64,000 bases of DNA. Source: Megascapheus bottae. Taxonomy: Eukaryota; Chordata; Mammalia; Rodentia; Geomyidae. This document shows, in pieces, positions 1 to 30,100 of the stretch. The notes below the pieces were generated by a model, which worked only from the letters and a program-made list of their open reading frames with translations, had not been told where the DNA came from and did not search any database. Where the stretch lies: NCBI GenBank assembly GCA_024803745.1, contig JANJXV010000037.1, positions 1,487,001 through 1,551,000 on the forward strand. The letters are read 5' to 3'. The translations under genes and the position numbers were made by a program. Each line of letters begins with the position of its first letter. Positions within the stretch are counted from its first letter, which is position 1.

Positions 1-116
1 AGGATCTTGGTTCAAAGCCAGCCTGGGCAGACAACTCGAAAGACTCTTTTCTCTATGAGTGGTAGAACGTAAAAGCTAAAGGACAGCACTCGTTCTCATG
101 AGTTCAAAACTTGCCA
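1..116 (+). mobile_element. B1-Geo SINE remnant
   Basis: ttcaaagccagcctgggcag head and a worn Geo tail (ctaaaggacagcact ... gagttcaaaac). Cut by the window edge. Confidence 0.7.
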
Positions 117-322
117 CAGTTCAAGCTAGAGGTGGTGGTGATGAGAGAGCTATGGAGTGGGAGATGTACGGTGTTAGGAGCTTGTCGATACGGGGTTGGT
201 GGGAGAAGAGGCAGCAGAGCAAAGTCTTTGGGCACATAGTAAGTGCTCAGAGACTGGATTGATGGGAGATGATTAAATGAACAAGTAAACTCAGTTATCG
301 TCCTATTAAAATTGCTTTCCAG

Positions 323-18824
<18,502 letters not shown>

Positions 18825-19548
18825 GGCAAGAACACTGCTCCTCTCCTCCAAGCTTCAGCTCCCCCATGGATAGGGCAACATGGGGGAGCACATGGAACTC
18901 TGCCCTGGCTAATCTCACTCATCTTGGCCCAGTCTGGAACTTTGGAATTTGAGACTCCCAATTCCCAGAGCCTAGGTCATCACTGCCAATCAGGGGCAGA
19001 GCCCCTCATACCTATTCTCTTGACCTTGGTCTCTTATTTGCCAACTGGTCGACCCCCCAGGTCACTAGTGGCCCTGTTCTCACTTCTAAGAACCCCTTTC
19101 CCTAGTTCCCTTAAGTTTCTATGGAAATGAACTGACTGCCCAGAGGTTCCCAAGAACTGCCTACTATTGAGAAGACAAGGCTGCCTGAGGTTGGGCAGCT
19201 GGAACGTGGTGCGGATGCCCACCCTGACCAAGTACAGCAGCAGCTGGCAGATACCTGCAGCCCACAGGATCCATGGTGCAAGATAACCTCCTTTTTAAGA
19301 CTCTATCTAGTCCTCTAGTCTCTGCCTATGGCCTTCCCTCCACAGCCTTACCCCACCCTGGACCTGGTACTGCTGTAATGATCCTAGTGGCAGCTATAAG
19401 TGTGTGTGTGGAGTACATTCTGCTCAAATTCCTGGTAAACTGGGTTAGAAGGCAGGGGGTCTTGGTATGTGACCAGCCACACCACTCAAAAAGCATGTGT
19501 TCCCTTAACTACAACTAACAGTCATGCTTCAGGCTGTTTTTAGTCAAC

Positions 19549-19554
19549 ATTAAA
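19549..19554 (+). terminator. Possible upstream CSF1R poly(A) signal ATTAAA
   Basis: Common variant hexamer inside the CSF1R 3' UTR; if used it would shorten the UTR by about 180 nt. Hexamer match only. Confidence 0.3.
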
Positions 19555-19727
19555 CTAACAGCATGAACATAGCAAGCCTCTGGTTCTTTGTGTACCATGA
19601 CACCAGGGCTTGGGATTTCCCTAGGACCTGCTGTGTCTCTACCCTGTGGGGACCATCTCAGACCTCCAGAGCTCAACCACACAATGCGCAGGGAACTGGC
19701 TCTTGTATCATCAAAACCAGATAATTT

Positions 19728-19733
19728 AATAAA
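19728..19733 (+). terminator. CSF1R: CSF1R poly(A) signal AATAAA
   Basis: Canonical hexamer about 900 nt after the CSF1R stop, followed by a G-rich segment. It sits one base from the opposite-strand hexamer of HMGXB3. Confidence 0.7.
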
Positions 19734-19734
19734 C

Positions 19735-19740
19735 TTTATT
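19735..19740 (-). terminator. HMGXB3: HMGXB3 poly(A) signal AATAAA (minus strand)
   Basis: TTTATT on the plus strand is AATAAA on the minus strand, about 910 nt after the HMGXB3 stop. Minus-strand sequence beyond it is GT-rich (for example TGTGTGGTTG near 19675-19684), as expected of a downstream element. Confidence 0.7.
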
Positions 19741-19791
19741 CTCATAAGGGATGGGAGGAAAGGGGGAAAAGCCACCTACTCCACTCTTCTC

Positions 19792-19797
19792 AATAAA
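19792..19797 (+). terminator. Alternative CSF1R poly(A) signal AATAAA
   Basis: Second canonical hexamer on the CSF1R strand, 64 nt further on. Use would extend CSF1R transcripts deeper into the HMGXB3 3' UTR. Confidence 0.35.
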
Positions 19798-20652
19798 TTA
19801 AATAACATTCGGCCAATTCCCGGGCCCTAAGCAAACCATGGGCACTTGAGCCAGTCCTGCTGTTTCCTTTCAGCCCTGTCTGCTTCCCCTTCACAGAAGG
19901 GATTTTTTCTACTGCTGCCAGGTTATGTCACAACCATGGGCCACATCTCCAATGTGGTGAGGGTCCCAGGGTCCAGAGAGAATGCAGGGCACAGCAGCAG
20001 TGGCCAGGGAAAAGAGGAAGGGGGTAATCCTCTAAAGCTCAGGGCAGAGGACAAGTCCAAGAAGAGAGCTGTGGCTGACTGTTCCACCCTCCCCAGCTTC
20101 CCCCAGAGGTGGATGCAGAGCGATTCAGAGGAAAATGTACCCCTCTTTGGGGAGCAATCAAAAGCCCAAAGGGACCTCTGGATTGAATGAGGCCACAGAG
20201 GTCCCAGTCAAAGGCAAAAAGCTAAGGAGCTCATGTGGCTGGAGACTGGGAGTAGGGAGTACCTGATAAGAAGGGTGAGCTCAAGAGTCCTCCCTGACCT
20301 CCTCACTCAGTGCCATCTCCTGCCTTAGCTTGCCCCAGGTCTTCCGCCCTGATCCACAGTGTACCTGAGGATCCAGCTGTCTGCCTCCCCTTCTCCCCTC
20401 AACACATTGTATCCCTTACATGCTCTCTCAGGGCTAGGTAGGGGGTTCCTGGCACCTCTCCTGAGCCCTGGAGAGTTGAGAAGCAAAAACCCTGAGCTCT
20501 GCTATGCTCAGGAAGTGGAAGCTCTTTGGTCAGTCCCAGCAGTCAGAGGCCCTTTCCCACCGGTGACTGCTTCTGCAGGTCCCTGGATAGAGAAGCCTTG
20601 GGCAAGGGCCATATTATGGCTTGAGATGGTGCAGTCTAAGCAACAGCCTGGC

Positions 20653-21120
20653 CTACTTAGTTGTGGTGGCCACTTCCTCTTCCCCACCCTCCTCCTCTGT
20701 CTCTGTCTTGATCTGAGCAACCCCAAGGCGGTAAAGGGTATCACGAATGACCACCTCGCCTGGCTGGCAGCTCTGTACTATGTCATGGATCTGTCGGTTG
20801 ACAATCTCACGGCTGGTGAGGAAGTCTATGAGGCGGTTGTAGAGGTAATAGTGGGTGGCGTTGTCAAAGGCAATGGGCCGCTGGCGGACACTGTTTGGCT
20901 TGCTGTCCACAGAAGAGGCCAGGATGCTTGTGTAGGATGCCAGCTCAGGACACAGGGACAAGGAGTGATGGCCAGCACTGGGGTCACTGGGACTGGGCTG
21001 TGTCCCGGCATGAACAATACGCCGCGTGGCAGTCTTGGTGACTGGGTGCTGGATTGAGTGCTCAGCCTCTATTACATCCACAGAATATTGCTGGTCCAAG
21101 AGCTCAGGGCAGGACACGCT
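20653..21120 (-). CDS. HMGXB3: HMGXB3 last exon, coding part
   Basis: Acceptor ctctcttgtag. Encodes 155 residues from SVSCPELLDQQYSVDVIEAE through TKTATRRIVHAG, RQRPIAFDNATHYYLYNRLI, SREIVNRQIHDIVQSCQPGE and IRDTLYRLGVAQIKTETEEE to TAG. IKTE followed by acidic residues fits a sumoylation motif. The plus-strand 232-codon frame across it is a shadow. Confidence 0.95.
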   Translation of the reverse strand, partial: SVSCPELLDQQYSVDVIEAEHSIQHPVTKTATRRIVHAGTQPSPSDPSAGHHSLSLCPELASYTSILASSVDSKPNSVRQRPIAFDNATHYYLYNRLIDFLTSREIVNRQIHDIVQSCQPGEVVIRDTLYRLGVAQIKTETEEEGGEEEVATTTK

Positions 21121-24100
21121 CTACAAGAGAGATGCAAAGTCTTTTTTACAAAAGAGAATAGAAGGTAGAACCTGTGTGGTGGGGGAGAAGGAAAGTTCTG
21201 TTCATATCCTGGCATCCCTGCATACTATGACTCCTGCCCTTGCCCCACCCCTCCCCCACCCATTTCTGTTTCCTCAGTGAGAACAGGGGCAGAAAATCAA
21301 TTATCCTCAAAGCTGAAGTTGTACCTAAGCGGTACAGGCAGGAGGAGAAGGAGAAGAACTAGCTGTGAGGGAAGCTCAGGGGCAGGAGTGATGCTAATGA
21401 TGTTCCCTCCAAAGCCAAGCCAGAGGTTTTCTCCTCCCATGTATCCTGAAAAAGAGTCTTCTCTTCTACCTACCTATTATCAATTCTAATGCCTGCCGGC
21501 AAAGGCCTTGGTAAGAACTACTGTGTCTGGCCCAATATACTAAGACATAGAGACAAGGGTTCCATCACTGTTCTGCTGTGAGCCTGGTCAAGTCCATTTC
21601 CCTTTCTAGGCCTTACCTTTGAATAAAACGGATTAAAGATCTGTGCTACCAGACACCAGCGGCTCACACCTGTAATTCTGACTACTCTACAGGCTCAGAT
21701 TTGAGGACTCTGGTTTGAGCTCAGCCCAGGCAAAAAAATGTCTGTGAGACTCCAATTAATCATCTGAAAGCCAAAAAATGGAGCTGACTCCAGTGGTAGT
21801 AAGCAAACCCTTAGCACAAAAGCTAAAGGACAGCACTCAGGTCCCAAGTGCAAGGTCCAGTGCCAACACACCAACATGTACACACACACACACACACACA
21901 CACACTGAAGTCTAAAGCAGGGCTTGGTGACTCACTCCTGTAATCTAGTGAGGCTGAGATCTGGAAGACCACAGTTCAACAACAGTCTGGGTAAAAGTTT
22001 TGTTACAACTTTCCCTGCTAACCAAGACCTGGGCATAGTGGGCAATGCCTATTACCCTAGTTGTGTGGGAGATCAGGAGGACTGTGGTTCCAGACCAGTC
22101 TAAAAGAGTTCATGAGACTCCATCTAAATGAAGAAGCAGATGGACTATACTTGTCAGCCCACCTATAGTGGGAATTATAAAAGGATTGTGTCAGACGCCG
22201 AGTCCCTGTCTTAGACCAAAAGAAACACGAGGGATTGTAGTCCAAGTATAGCTCAGCAAAGAAGTTCTTTTTCAAGCCATAGCTGGGCACAGTGAATGGC
22301 ATGTACCTGTAACCTCAAGCTACAGGGGAGACTGAGATTGGGAGGGTTCATGCTTCTACACCAGCTTGAGCAGAAAAGTTCCTGAGATCTCATCTTCACC
22401 CAGGATGCTGGATGCAGTGGCACATACCTATGATGCATGCCTATGAGCAATGACAGGAAGTCTAAAGTATGCAACCTGCAGCTCAAGCACATGCCAAAAT
22501 GGGAAATGAGAACTGGTTATTGTAAAAGTAATGGGTGAAAGCTGGGCACTGGTGGCACATGTCTATAATCCTAGCTGACCTGAGGATCACAGTACATAGC
22601 TAGCCTGGGTAGCAAAGTCTATGAGATTCTACAATTAACCATGAAAAAGCTGGAAGTGGAGTGATGGCTCAAGTGGCAGAGTGCTAGTAGCCTTGAGTAA
22701 AAAAGCTCAGGGACAGTGTTTAGGTTCAGAATTCAAGCCCCAGGACTGACACAAAAACAAACCAATAAAATATAGGCCTGGGGCTGTGGCTCAAATGGTA
22801 GAACATCAGCCTACCTAACTAGTGCAAGGTCCCGAGTTCAAGTATCACTTTTTCTTTTTCCTTAAAAAAAAAAAAAGACAATGTGTTCTAGGGCTATTTT
22901 TTGTTTTTGCCAGAACTAGGGCTTGAACTCAGGACCTGAGCACTGTCCTTGGACACTCAAGGCCAGTGCTCAAGCCTCAGCATCACCTTCAGCTTTTTCT
23001 GTGTATGTGGTACAAGGAATCTGAGGCATACTTAATGACCTGATTTGGCCTCAAACAATGGCTAGCTCATATAAAGTATTGCTCAGGGCCTGAGCAACTG
23101 TCCGCTTGAGCCACAGCACCACTTCCGGTCTTTTCTACGTATGTTGTACCGAGGAAAATGAGCCTGGGTCTTGGTGTATGCTAGGCAAGAACTCTACTTC
23201 TAGACCAAGCTCCTGCCCCCTCAGGTAAAGATTTTACTCATGTTGATTCCAGTACAAGACAAAATTCTGGTGAAGAAAAAAGCCAGCTCTGGTAGAGATA
23301 GATTGAAGTCATTTTTCCTCAAGAGCCAGGAAGATGGGTCATGGTCAGACTGAGGGGTTCATTCTATTACTATAAGCAGTCACTTACCACTGGTGGCTCT
23401 GCAGGACTGGAGAAACAGCCCTGGTTCCTTCCCCACATCTGGTTGGTCAGCTCTGGGTAACAGAGGTCAGCACACAGGGCCACTGGGGTAGCCGTATCTA
23501 CCACATAGACAGGTGGCCAGTGGCGAGAAGAGGCAAGGAGATCCACATGATCTCGAGCACTTTCACCTCGAACAAGATACTTGGAGCCGCAGACCACCTG
23601 GGGGCACATGGGAGGATCTTCCAGTGTGACATAGCCCAAAGACAGTCCTGGGAAGCATTGTTCTGCCCCAGGGGGCCTTAAGCCTCTCAGACAGAGCTCC
23701 TGTCCCATGACATGACCTCATTCCCTTCTTGGTCAAGGCGTCCTCACACACCCCAATGAGCTGAGTCTTGGCTCACATACCCCATCCTACTGAGTATTTA
23801 ACAGTACTGGATTTTTCCATCCATCCCAGGCCTACTCTGTTATAGGGTACCAAACAGTTCCAGAACTACTATGAGGTCTCCTGTGTCCATACCCCTCTAC
23901 AGACATCTGGTGTGATTGTCCCCAAATCAAAATCAGCCCAAATTCCACTGAAAAAGTCCCTTACCATCCTCCGAATAAAACCCCTAAGGGGACTCTGGCC
24001 TCTGTTTGTCCCTCTACTGAGGACCATTCCTTCCTATCTCTTTACCAGACTTCTTTATCTTCTTTGGACAAGTTGTGGACAAAAGGTCTTTATTACTTTC

Positions 24101-27100
24101 TATCTCAGGCCCTTGGTCCTTCAGGGTCTAGTATCATAAGCCTGTAGTGATCCCCACTTGTTGCTCACTCCTCTATCTTTAATCAATGACTCAGGCCCCA
24201 TAAATGCACGTTGCTGAATGATTCCTTCTTCTCCAGGCCAAAGGATGGCTTACCTGGGCAATTGCTTCTTAGGCTGCATAGCAGCCAAAGTCCCAACACC
24301 CAAAGCAAAGCTGGCTCATTCAGATCCTCTGTGGGCAGTTTAATAGGAGCAAATTTACCTCAAGTACCCCCTTACCTGATGGGGGCACATCTTGTAGATT
24401 TTACCCCCAGTGAGATGAGGTGGAGGCTGTCTAGCTCTGGCTCCATTCTGTACAGATTCATAGAGTGCCAATAAGGAGAGGGAGAGCTGATCCTAGAAAG
24501 GAAAGACAAGATTGTGAGCATAGGAGTGAATGTTAAGGTGGTCTAGTGTATGTACAACAACACATGCTCACTCTAGACCCAAGGCAAAGGATGAAGTAGG
24601 CCAGATTGGACCGTGGAGCCCAGCAGCCCAACCTTCTATACTATCTGGGCATGGCAGGCCTCACAAGCACAGGGTCATAGGAAAAGCCCAAAAGACAGAC
24701 CAAGCTGCCAGACTCTGCGCCTGGAGCCTTCAACTCTTTAAAAAGTCGGAGGATTCTTATAGAATATTTGAACATGAATTTGAAGGAAGCGTATTTTCAA
24801 TAGTACAGAAAAGTGAAGGAAATTAGTATGTGAAGTCCCTCAACTTATCTAGATGTGTAGTAACACCTATTTCAAAAAATCTGAAAACCAGACACCATGA
24901 AGTACATTCCTTATAATGGCTTCATAAAATCAAATTGTTATTTTAATTTTACAAACTAGGAAAACTCAAAACATAAGGTAGCTCATCCAAGGTCAGGTAT
25001 AGTAAGGGCAGAAAGGACTCCCTATCCTAGGGTCTACGCCCACAACTTCCAACAGGACAGACCTCATATGCATGCCACAATCTGATTTTTGCTATTTTCT
25101 CAGGCTTCTTGGATATCCCCCCTCTCTCTGACCAATGCAGGTGCCCCATTACAAGTGCGTTCATACCATGATCCTTAAGACCAAGCAGCTAGCCCACTGC
25201 TGCCTCATGCACTCACCCTGGAGTCCTCTTCCCTATAGGGAATGCCACATTGCTTCAGCAGATGCTGCAGTTCATGCTCACCATAGGAGCCAAGCTCTTC
25301 AAGCTTACAGGTACCTTCCTGGAGCAGCTTCACCAAGGCACTGCCATTGCCTGCAAGAGATGACAATGCCAGTGGGAGGAGCTATTATTAGTCATGGAAG
25401 TAGTTTGCCACACTTGAGAATAAAACAAGGGGTTTGGGCCTATAAGACACTACGCAATAGAATTCAGTTGTGCACTGCCTGTGGGATGCTGGAAAAAGTG
25501 CAAGGTAGGTTCCTGACATCTGAAGACAGCTGAGTTCTAGGAACTGGAACATGCTATGGGATACCCAAGTAAGATACTCAGCAAATAGCCATTAAAACAA
25601 AACAAAACAAACGCTAAAAGCCTGGCACCAGTGGCTCATATCTGTAATCCTAGCTACTCAGAAGGTTGAGATCTGAGGATTGAGGTTCAAAGCCAGCCTG
25701 GCAGGAAAGTCTATGAGACTCTTATCTCCAATAAACCACCAGCAAACAAGAAGTAGCTCTGTGGCTCAAGTGGTCGAGCTCAGGGACAGTGCCCAAGCCC
25801 AGAGCTCAAGCCCCACAACCAACACAAACAAATAAACTCTAAAAACAGCTGGGTGCCAGTGGCTCATATCTGCAATCCTAGCTATGAGGCAGTTGAGATC
25901 AGAGGAATGCGGTCTGAAATCAGCCTGGGCAGGAAAGTCTGTGAGGCCCTCATCTCCAATTAACTACCAAAAAGCTGGAATTGGGGCTGTGGCTCAAGTG
26001 GTAGAATGCTAACCTTGAGCACAAAAGTTCAGGGATGGCACCAAGTTTAAGCCCCAGACCAGCACACACAAAATAAATAAACAAAAAAACCCAAAACCGG
26101 GGCGGGGAGTTTGGCCTAGTGGTTAAAGTGCTTGCTTAGCATGCATGAAGACCCGGGTTCGATTCCTCGGTACCACATACATAGATAAAAACCGGAAGTG
26201 GTGCTGAGGCTCAAGTGGTAGAGCTCTAGCCTTGAGAAAGTCCAAGGACAGTGCTCAGGCCCTGAGCTCAAGCCCAGGACTGGCAAAAAAAAAAAAAAAA
26301 AAACCCAAACCCCAAACTCACAAAGAAACACTAAAATGGGTCAATGTTTAATCTAGTTTTCTCTTTTTGAGAACCAAGAGCTCAGATGCTTAATATACCT
26401 GCAACAAGAGAGGCAGTAGGTATCATTTTGAAATGCCCTCTAAACTATGCTCCTGAACCTGGCTAACCAAAGGAAGGTTACTGTACAGGGGTCCAAAAAA
26501 GAACAATTCCTGGGTTGGAGGTGGAGCTCAGTGGTAGTACACTGGTCTAGTAAATAGGATACCTTAGTATCTAATGTTAAGAAACAATGTTTGAGAACCA
26601 GTGATCACAAAATATTAAGTACCTATGAAATCAACATAACAGGCCATGTCTAGATATGTTTAAAACAAAGCAGAAAATATAGTACACTGCACTTTGTAAA
26701 AAAAAGTTTTCAGGAAGTGGCGAGGTGGTTCAAGTGGCAGCATGCTAGCTTTATGCTGAAGAGCTTAGGGACAGCACCCAGGCCCAGAGTTCAAACCCCA
26801 CAACCACCCCCCCCCAAAAAAAGTTTTCAGTTACAGATGTACACACATGTACGTATGTAAGGGTATCATTCTGGGTGATGATGCAAAAAACATTTCTTGC
26901 TGTGAGCTGTAGTAAAAATACAAGTGGAAAGCTACCACCCCTTATCAGGTCAATAACCTAGGAGTGGACAACATTACTGTACACTTTTCGTAGATGCAGC
27001 AAGAGGCTTGAGACAATGAAAGGAATTTGTAGGAGGTCACAACACTGCCAAGTGGCAGTTCAACTTGTTAGAAATACGTGCTCCTTATAGCTAATCCAGA

Positions 27101-30100
27101 GCTGCTTACTTGATGTATTACAAAAACATATGAAAGATCAGTTTTTAAGGCAGGTTCCTTGGTCTCCCCCTAAATTTTCTAAGTGAATGTTTCTGGGGCT
27201 AGAGCCTTACCACCAGCATTTAGTTCTGATTTTTCAAGATATCTATTACCCAGAGTAGTACATTTGAAGAAGGTAGTGAGGTGTGCATTCTGAGAAGTGT
27301 GTATCTATTCTATACACCACAGATGGTAGCATTTCGAAACTGCATCATGGCTTTCATCTCTAGGGGACTTTTGTCACAGATGTCACTGTCAAGGTAAAAG
27401 TCTTTCAATTAGGCAGACTCTTACACTACTGCCTCCACCTCCACCCCCACCCCCACCCCACCCCTGCCCACCACTGTGTTGCCTTGCTGTGAACAAGATC
27501 CTAGCTTCTGAGACATTCTCTGGCCTTACCAGGCGCTGGCTGCACATCCAGGTTTTTGTCTTTTTCAGTGTTGACAACCACAGCTCCTCTCATGAGTGGT
27601 GGAAAGAAGGGGGCAATTACAGAAGCATCAAACTTGGTGATGGGGATGCTGGCAGGGAATGCCACCTGCTCAATCACCTCTGTTTCCATTGTGGCCCAAA
27701 AGTCTTCCACATTCACTTCACTGGAGCCCAAGAATTCAGGCCAGGTGAACTAAAAGATCAAGATAAAAAAGGATGAATGGTAGCAGCCACAGAATATTAA
27801 CAATAAAAAGAATCCTCTCCCTTCCTTATTTCCACAAAAAATTAAGGCTTGCAGCTATGTACTACAGGGAATTCCTGAATTTGTACTCAACTATTTCTTT
27901 GTTTCCCATCACAATGATCAGCCCCTTTTCTTCTCTATCTTTATTCATATCACCTCTATTAGGAAGGAAAGGAGAGCTACCATTGGAGTACCTGTTATCT
28001 ATCTTCGGTTAGCTTTCACTTAGCTACTAATCTGGGTAAACCCAAAAGTGAAACTACTAAAGCCAAATACAGAACAAGTATGTGAATGTAGGCTCAAATT
28101 CCTGTGACTGGTTGGCAAGAACTACCAGAATTGTATTTAATGAATTCTGTCCACCTTCTAAGGCCCTATGGATCTGTCCCTTCCTTCACAAGGCCCTTGA
28201 TCCAAGTAGCATTTATCTATTACAAATATCTAATGCCACTCCTATCAGTCATTTTTTCTTTTCTTTTGTGTTAGTCGTAGGGCTTGAACTCAGGATCTGG
28301 ATGTTATTCTGAGCTCTTGCTCAAGGTTAGTACTCTACCACTTGAGTGGCTTTTTGGTGGGTAATCGGAGATAAGAATTTCATGAACTATTCTGTTCAGG
28401 CTGGCCTTGAACTGTAATCTTCAGATCTCAGATTCCTGAGTAGCTAGGATTACAGGTGAGCCAGGCTGACAGCCCCCTCCTCTTTTATTTTACACCAAAT
28501 AAACATTTTATTTCTCCTTCAATATGAATGTTAGTAATCTACATTGATATATCTTTTTAGAAGTAACATATATGAGTTATACAAGGTAAGATTTCACTAA
28601 GACATTTATAAAAATGTCTTAGTGAAATCTTACCTTGTATAACTCATATATCTATACAACTTATTCCAAGCACTGATATAATTTCCAGTGTTGAGACAGC
28701 CTTGTACTTTATTCTGATAGGCTACTGGATCCAGGACTTGGCATCTATTTTTTTTTTACATATACTACTACACTCAGTTTCTTCTCTTTCATCAAAATTA
28801 TCTGAGGTTGCTTTCAAGGCTACATAGTCTTTTATGATAAAATGGGGAAATACACCAGCTTTTCTCATGATGGAATCAGGCATCTCTGTTGTAGAGTACA
28901 TGCTTAGTAATACAAGGCCCTGGGTTAAATTCCTATGCATAAATATTTTAAAAGCACATCTCAATACAGCTGATGAATGAGTAAATAAATACACAAATCC
29001 TCTTTCCTTCTGCTTTCCCCAGATGAAATCCTGAGCTACAGAAGGAAAAAGCCATTTATCTCTCCCACACAGGACTGGCGCCATCCATCTTTGGAAGGTA
29101 AGGAGACAGCTCTTAGCTGCTCATGGTTGAGGGGGACTTACCTCCACGCTGTTGAGTGCCAGAACATTCTCTTCATTCCTTTGAGCCATTTCCACTTTGG
29201 GGGCCACACCACAGATGCCGCATATCATATCATTGTAGTCTCGAATGGTGAGGCACTCAAAAGCCCAATAGCCATTGCACAAAAGCTCCTGAAGCTGGCT
29301 CAGCTCCTCTGAGGGCAAAGTCTTCTCTGGAAGGACAGCAAGAACACTGAGAAGGTCACAGAAAAGGTCCCTGAAGGCATTCACGAGAACTAGTGGCCAG
29401 CCAGAACATTCATCCTACAAATTAAAAATTTTCCCCTAAAAACCTCCAATACTATCAACTACCATGAGGTGAGACATTTGCCCATCAAGTAAATAATAAT
29501 AATAATAATAGCTGTATTGAACTTGGTAACTCTGTGTACTAAGGAGTTCTGAATGTTATCTGACTTATTTCTCACAGGACTTTAATTCTTTACGAACCAG
29601 GAGCGTAATGCTTCATTTTTTTTATGAAAAAAATTGAAGGCTTTATTTATTTATTATTTACAGAAAAGTTAGGAACACTGACAAGATAAATGACTTGTCA
29701 TATGATCACTGTGGTTTATAATGTATGCTTTTTTATATATTTTTTATTGTAATTAATAGAAGGGTTACACTATATTCATCAGATAGAAGGTGCATTACTT
29801 CACATACATTGATATCAATGTATGTCCTCATTTTATAACCGAGAAACAGAGGCACAAAATAACTTGCTCAATAATTTGGTGACAGTATGCTGTCACCAAA
29901 TGACAGAGTCAAACACAGGCCTATGTGGCGGTGGCATTCTTCTTCATTCCAACTGCCCCCAGAGCCGGCAGACAACTGGAACCTGTGGAACTGTGCCTGT
30001 AGGTGGAGTGAAACGAAGTGTATCTTTTTAAAAAAGTTGATGCAAAGGGGAAGAGAATTCCCTGATAGTAAAGAGCACAACTTCGACCTTGGGTCTCAAC

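Larger units (their letters stand above)
18825..19755 (+). other. CSF1R: CSF1R 3' untranslated region (end approximate)
   Basis: Non-coding, largely repeat-free sequence from the stop codon to the poly(A) region. Candidate signals on this strand are ATTAAA at 19549, AATAAA at 19728 and AATAAA at 19792. I place the main end just after 19728 because a G-rich stretch follows (about 19747-19768), but I cannot prove which signal is used. Confidence 0.7.
19715..20652 (-). other. HMGXB3: HMGXB3 3' untranslated region (end approximate)
   Basis: From the HMGXB3 stop codon (minus TAG at 20653-20655) to the hexamer at 19735-19740 plus an expected cleavage distance. Non-repetitive. The long plus-strand open frames here are antisense shadows. 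Confidence 0.7.

Noticed and set aside
20359..21057. 232-codon plus-strand open frame
   Set aside because: Antisense to the last HMGXB3 exon and 3' UTR, whose minus-strand frame is conserved and correctly spliced; no familiar motif in the plus reading.
26099..26180. tRNA-Ala-like gene
   Set aside because: A-box and B-box are present, but it is the left half of an ID-Geo SINE with A tail and many sister copies.
29389..29414. Acceptor at 29414 for the HMGXB3 exon (start DECSGW)
   Set aside because: Phase does not match the preceding exon (donor phase 1); the acceptor at 29326 does.
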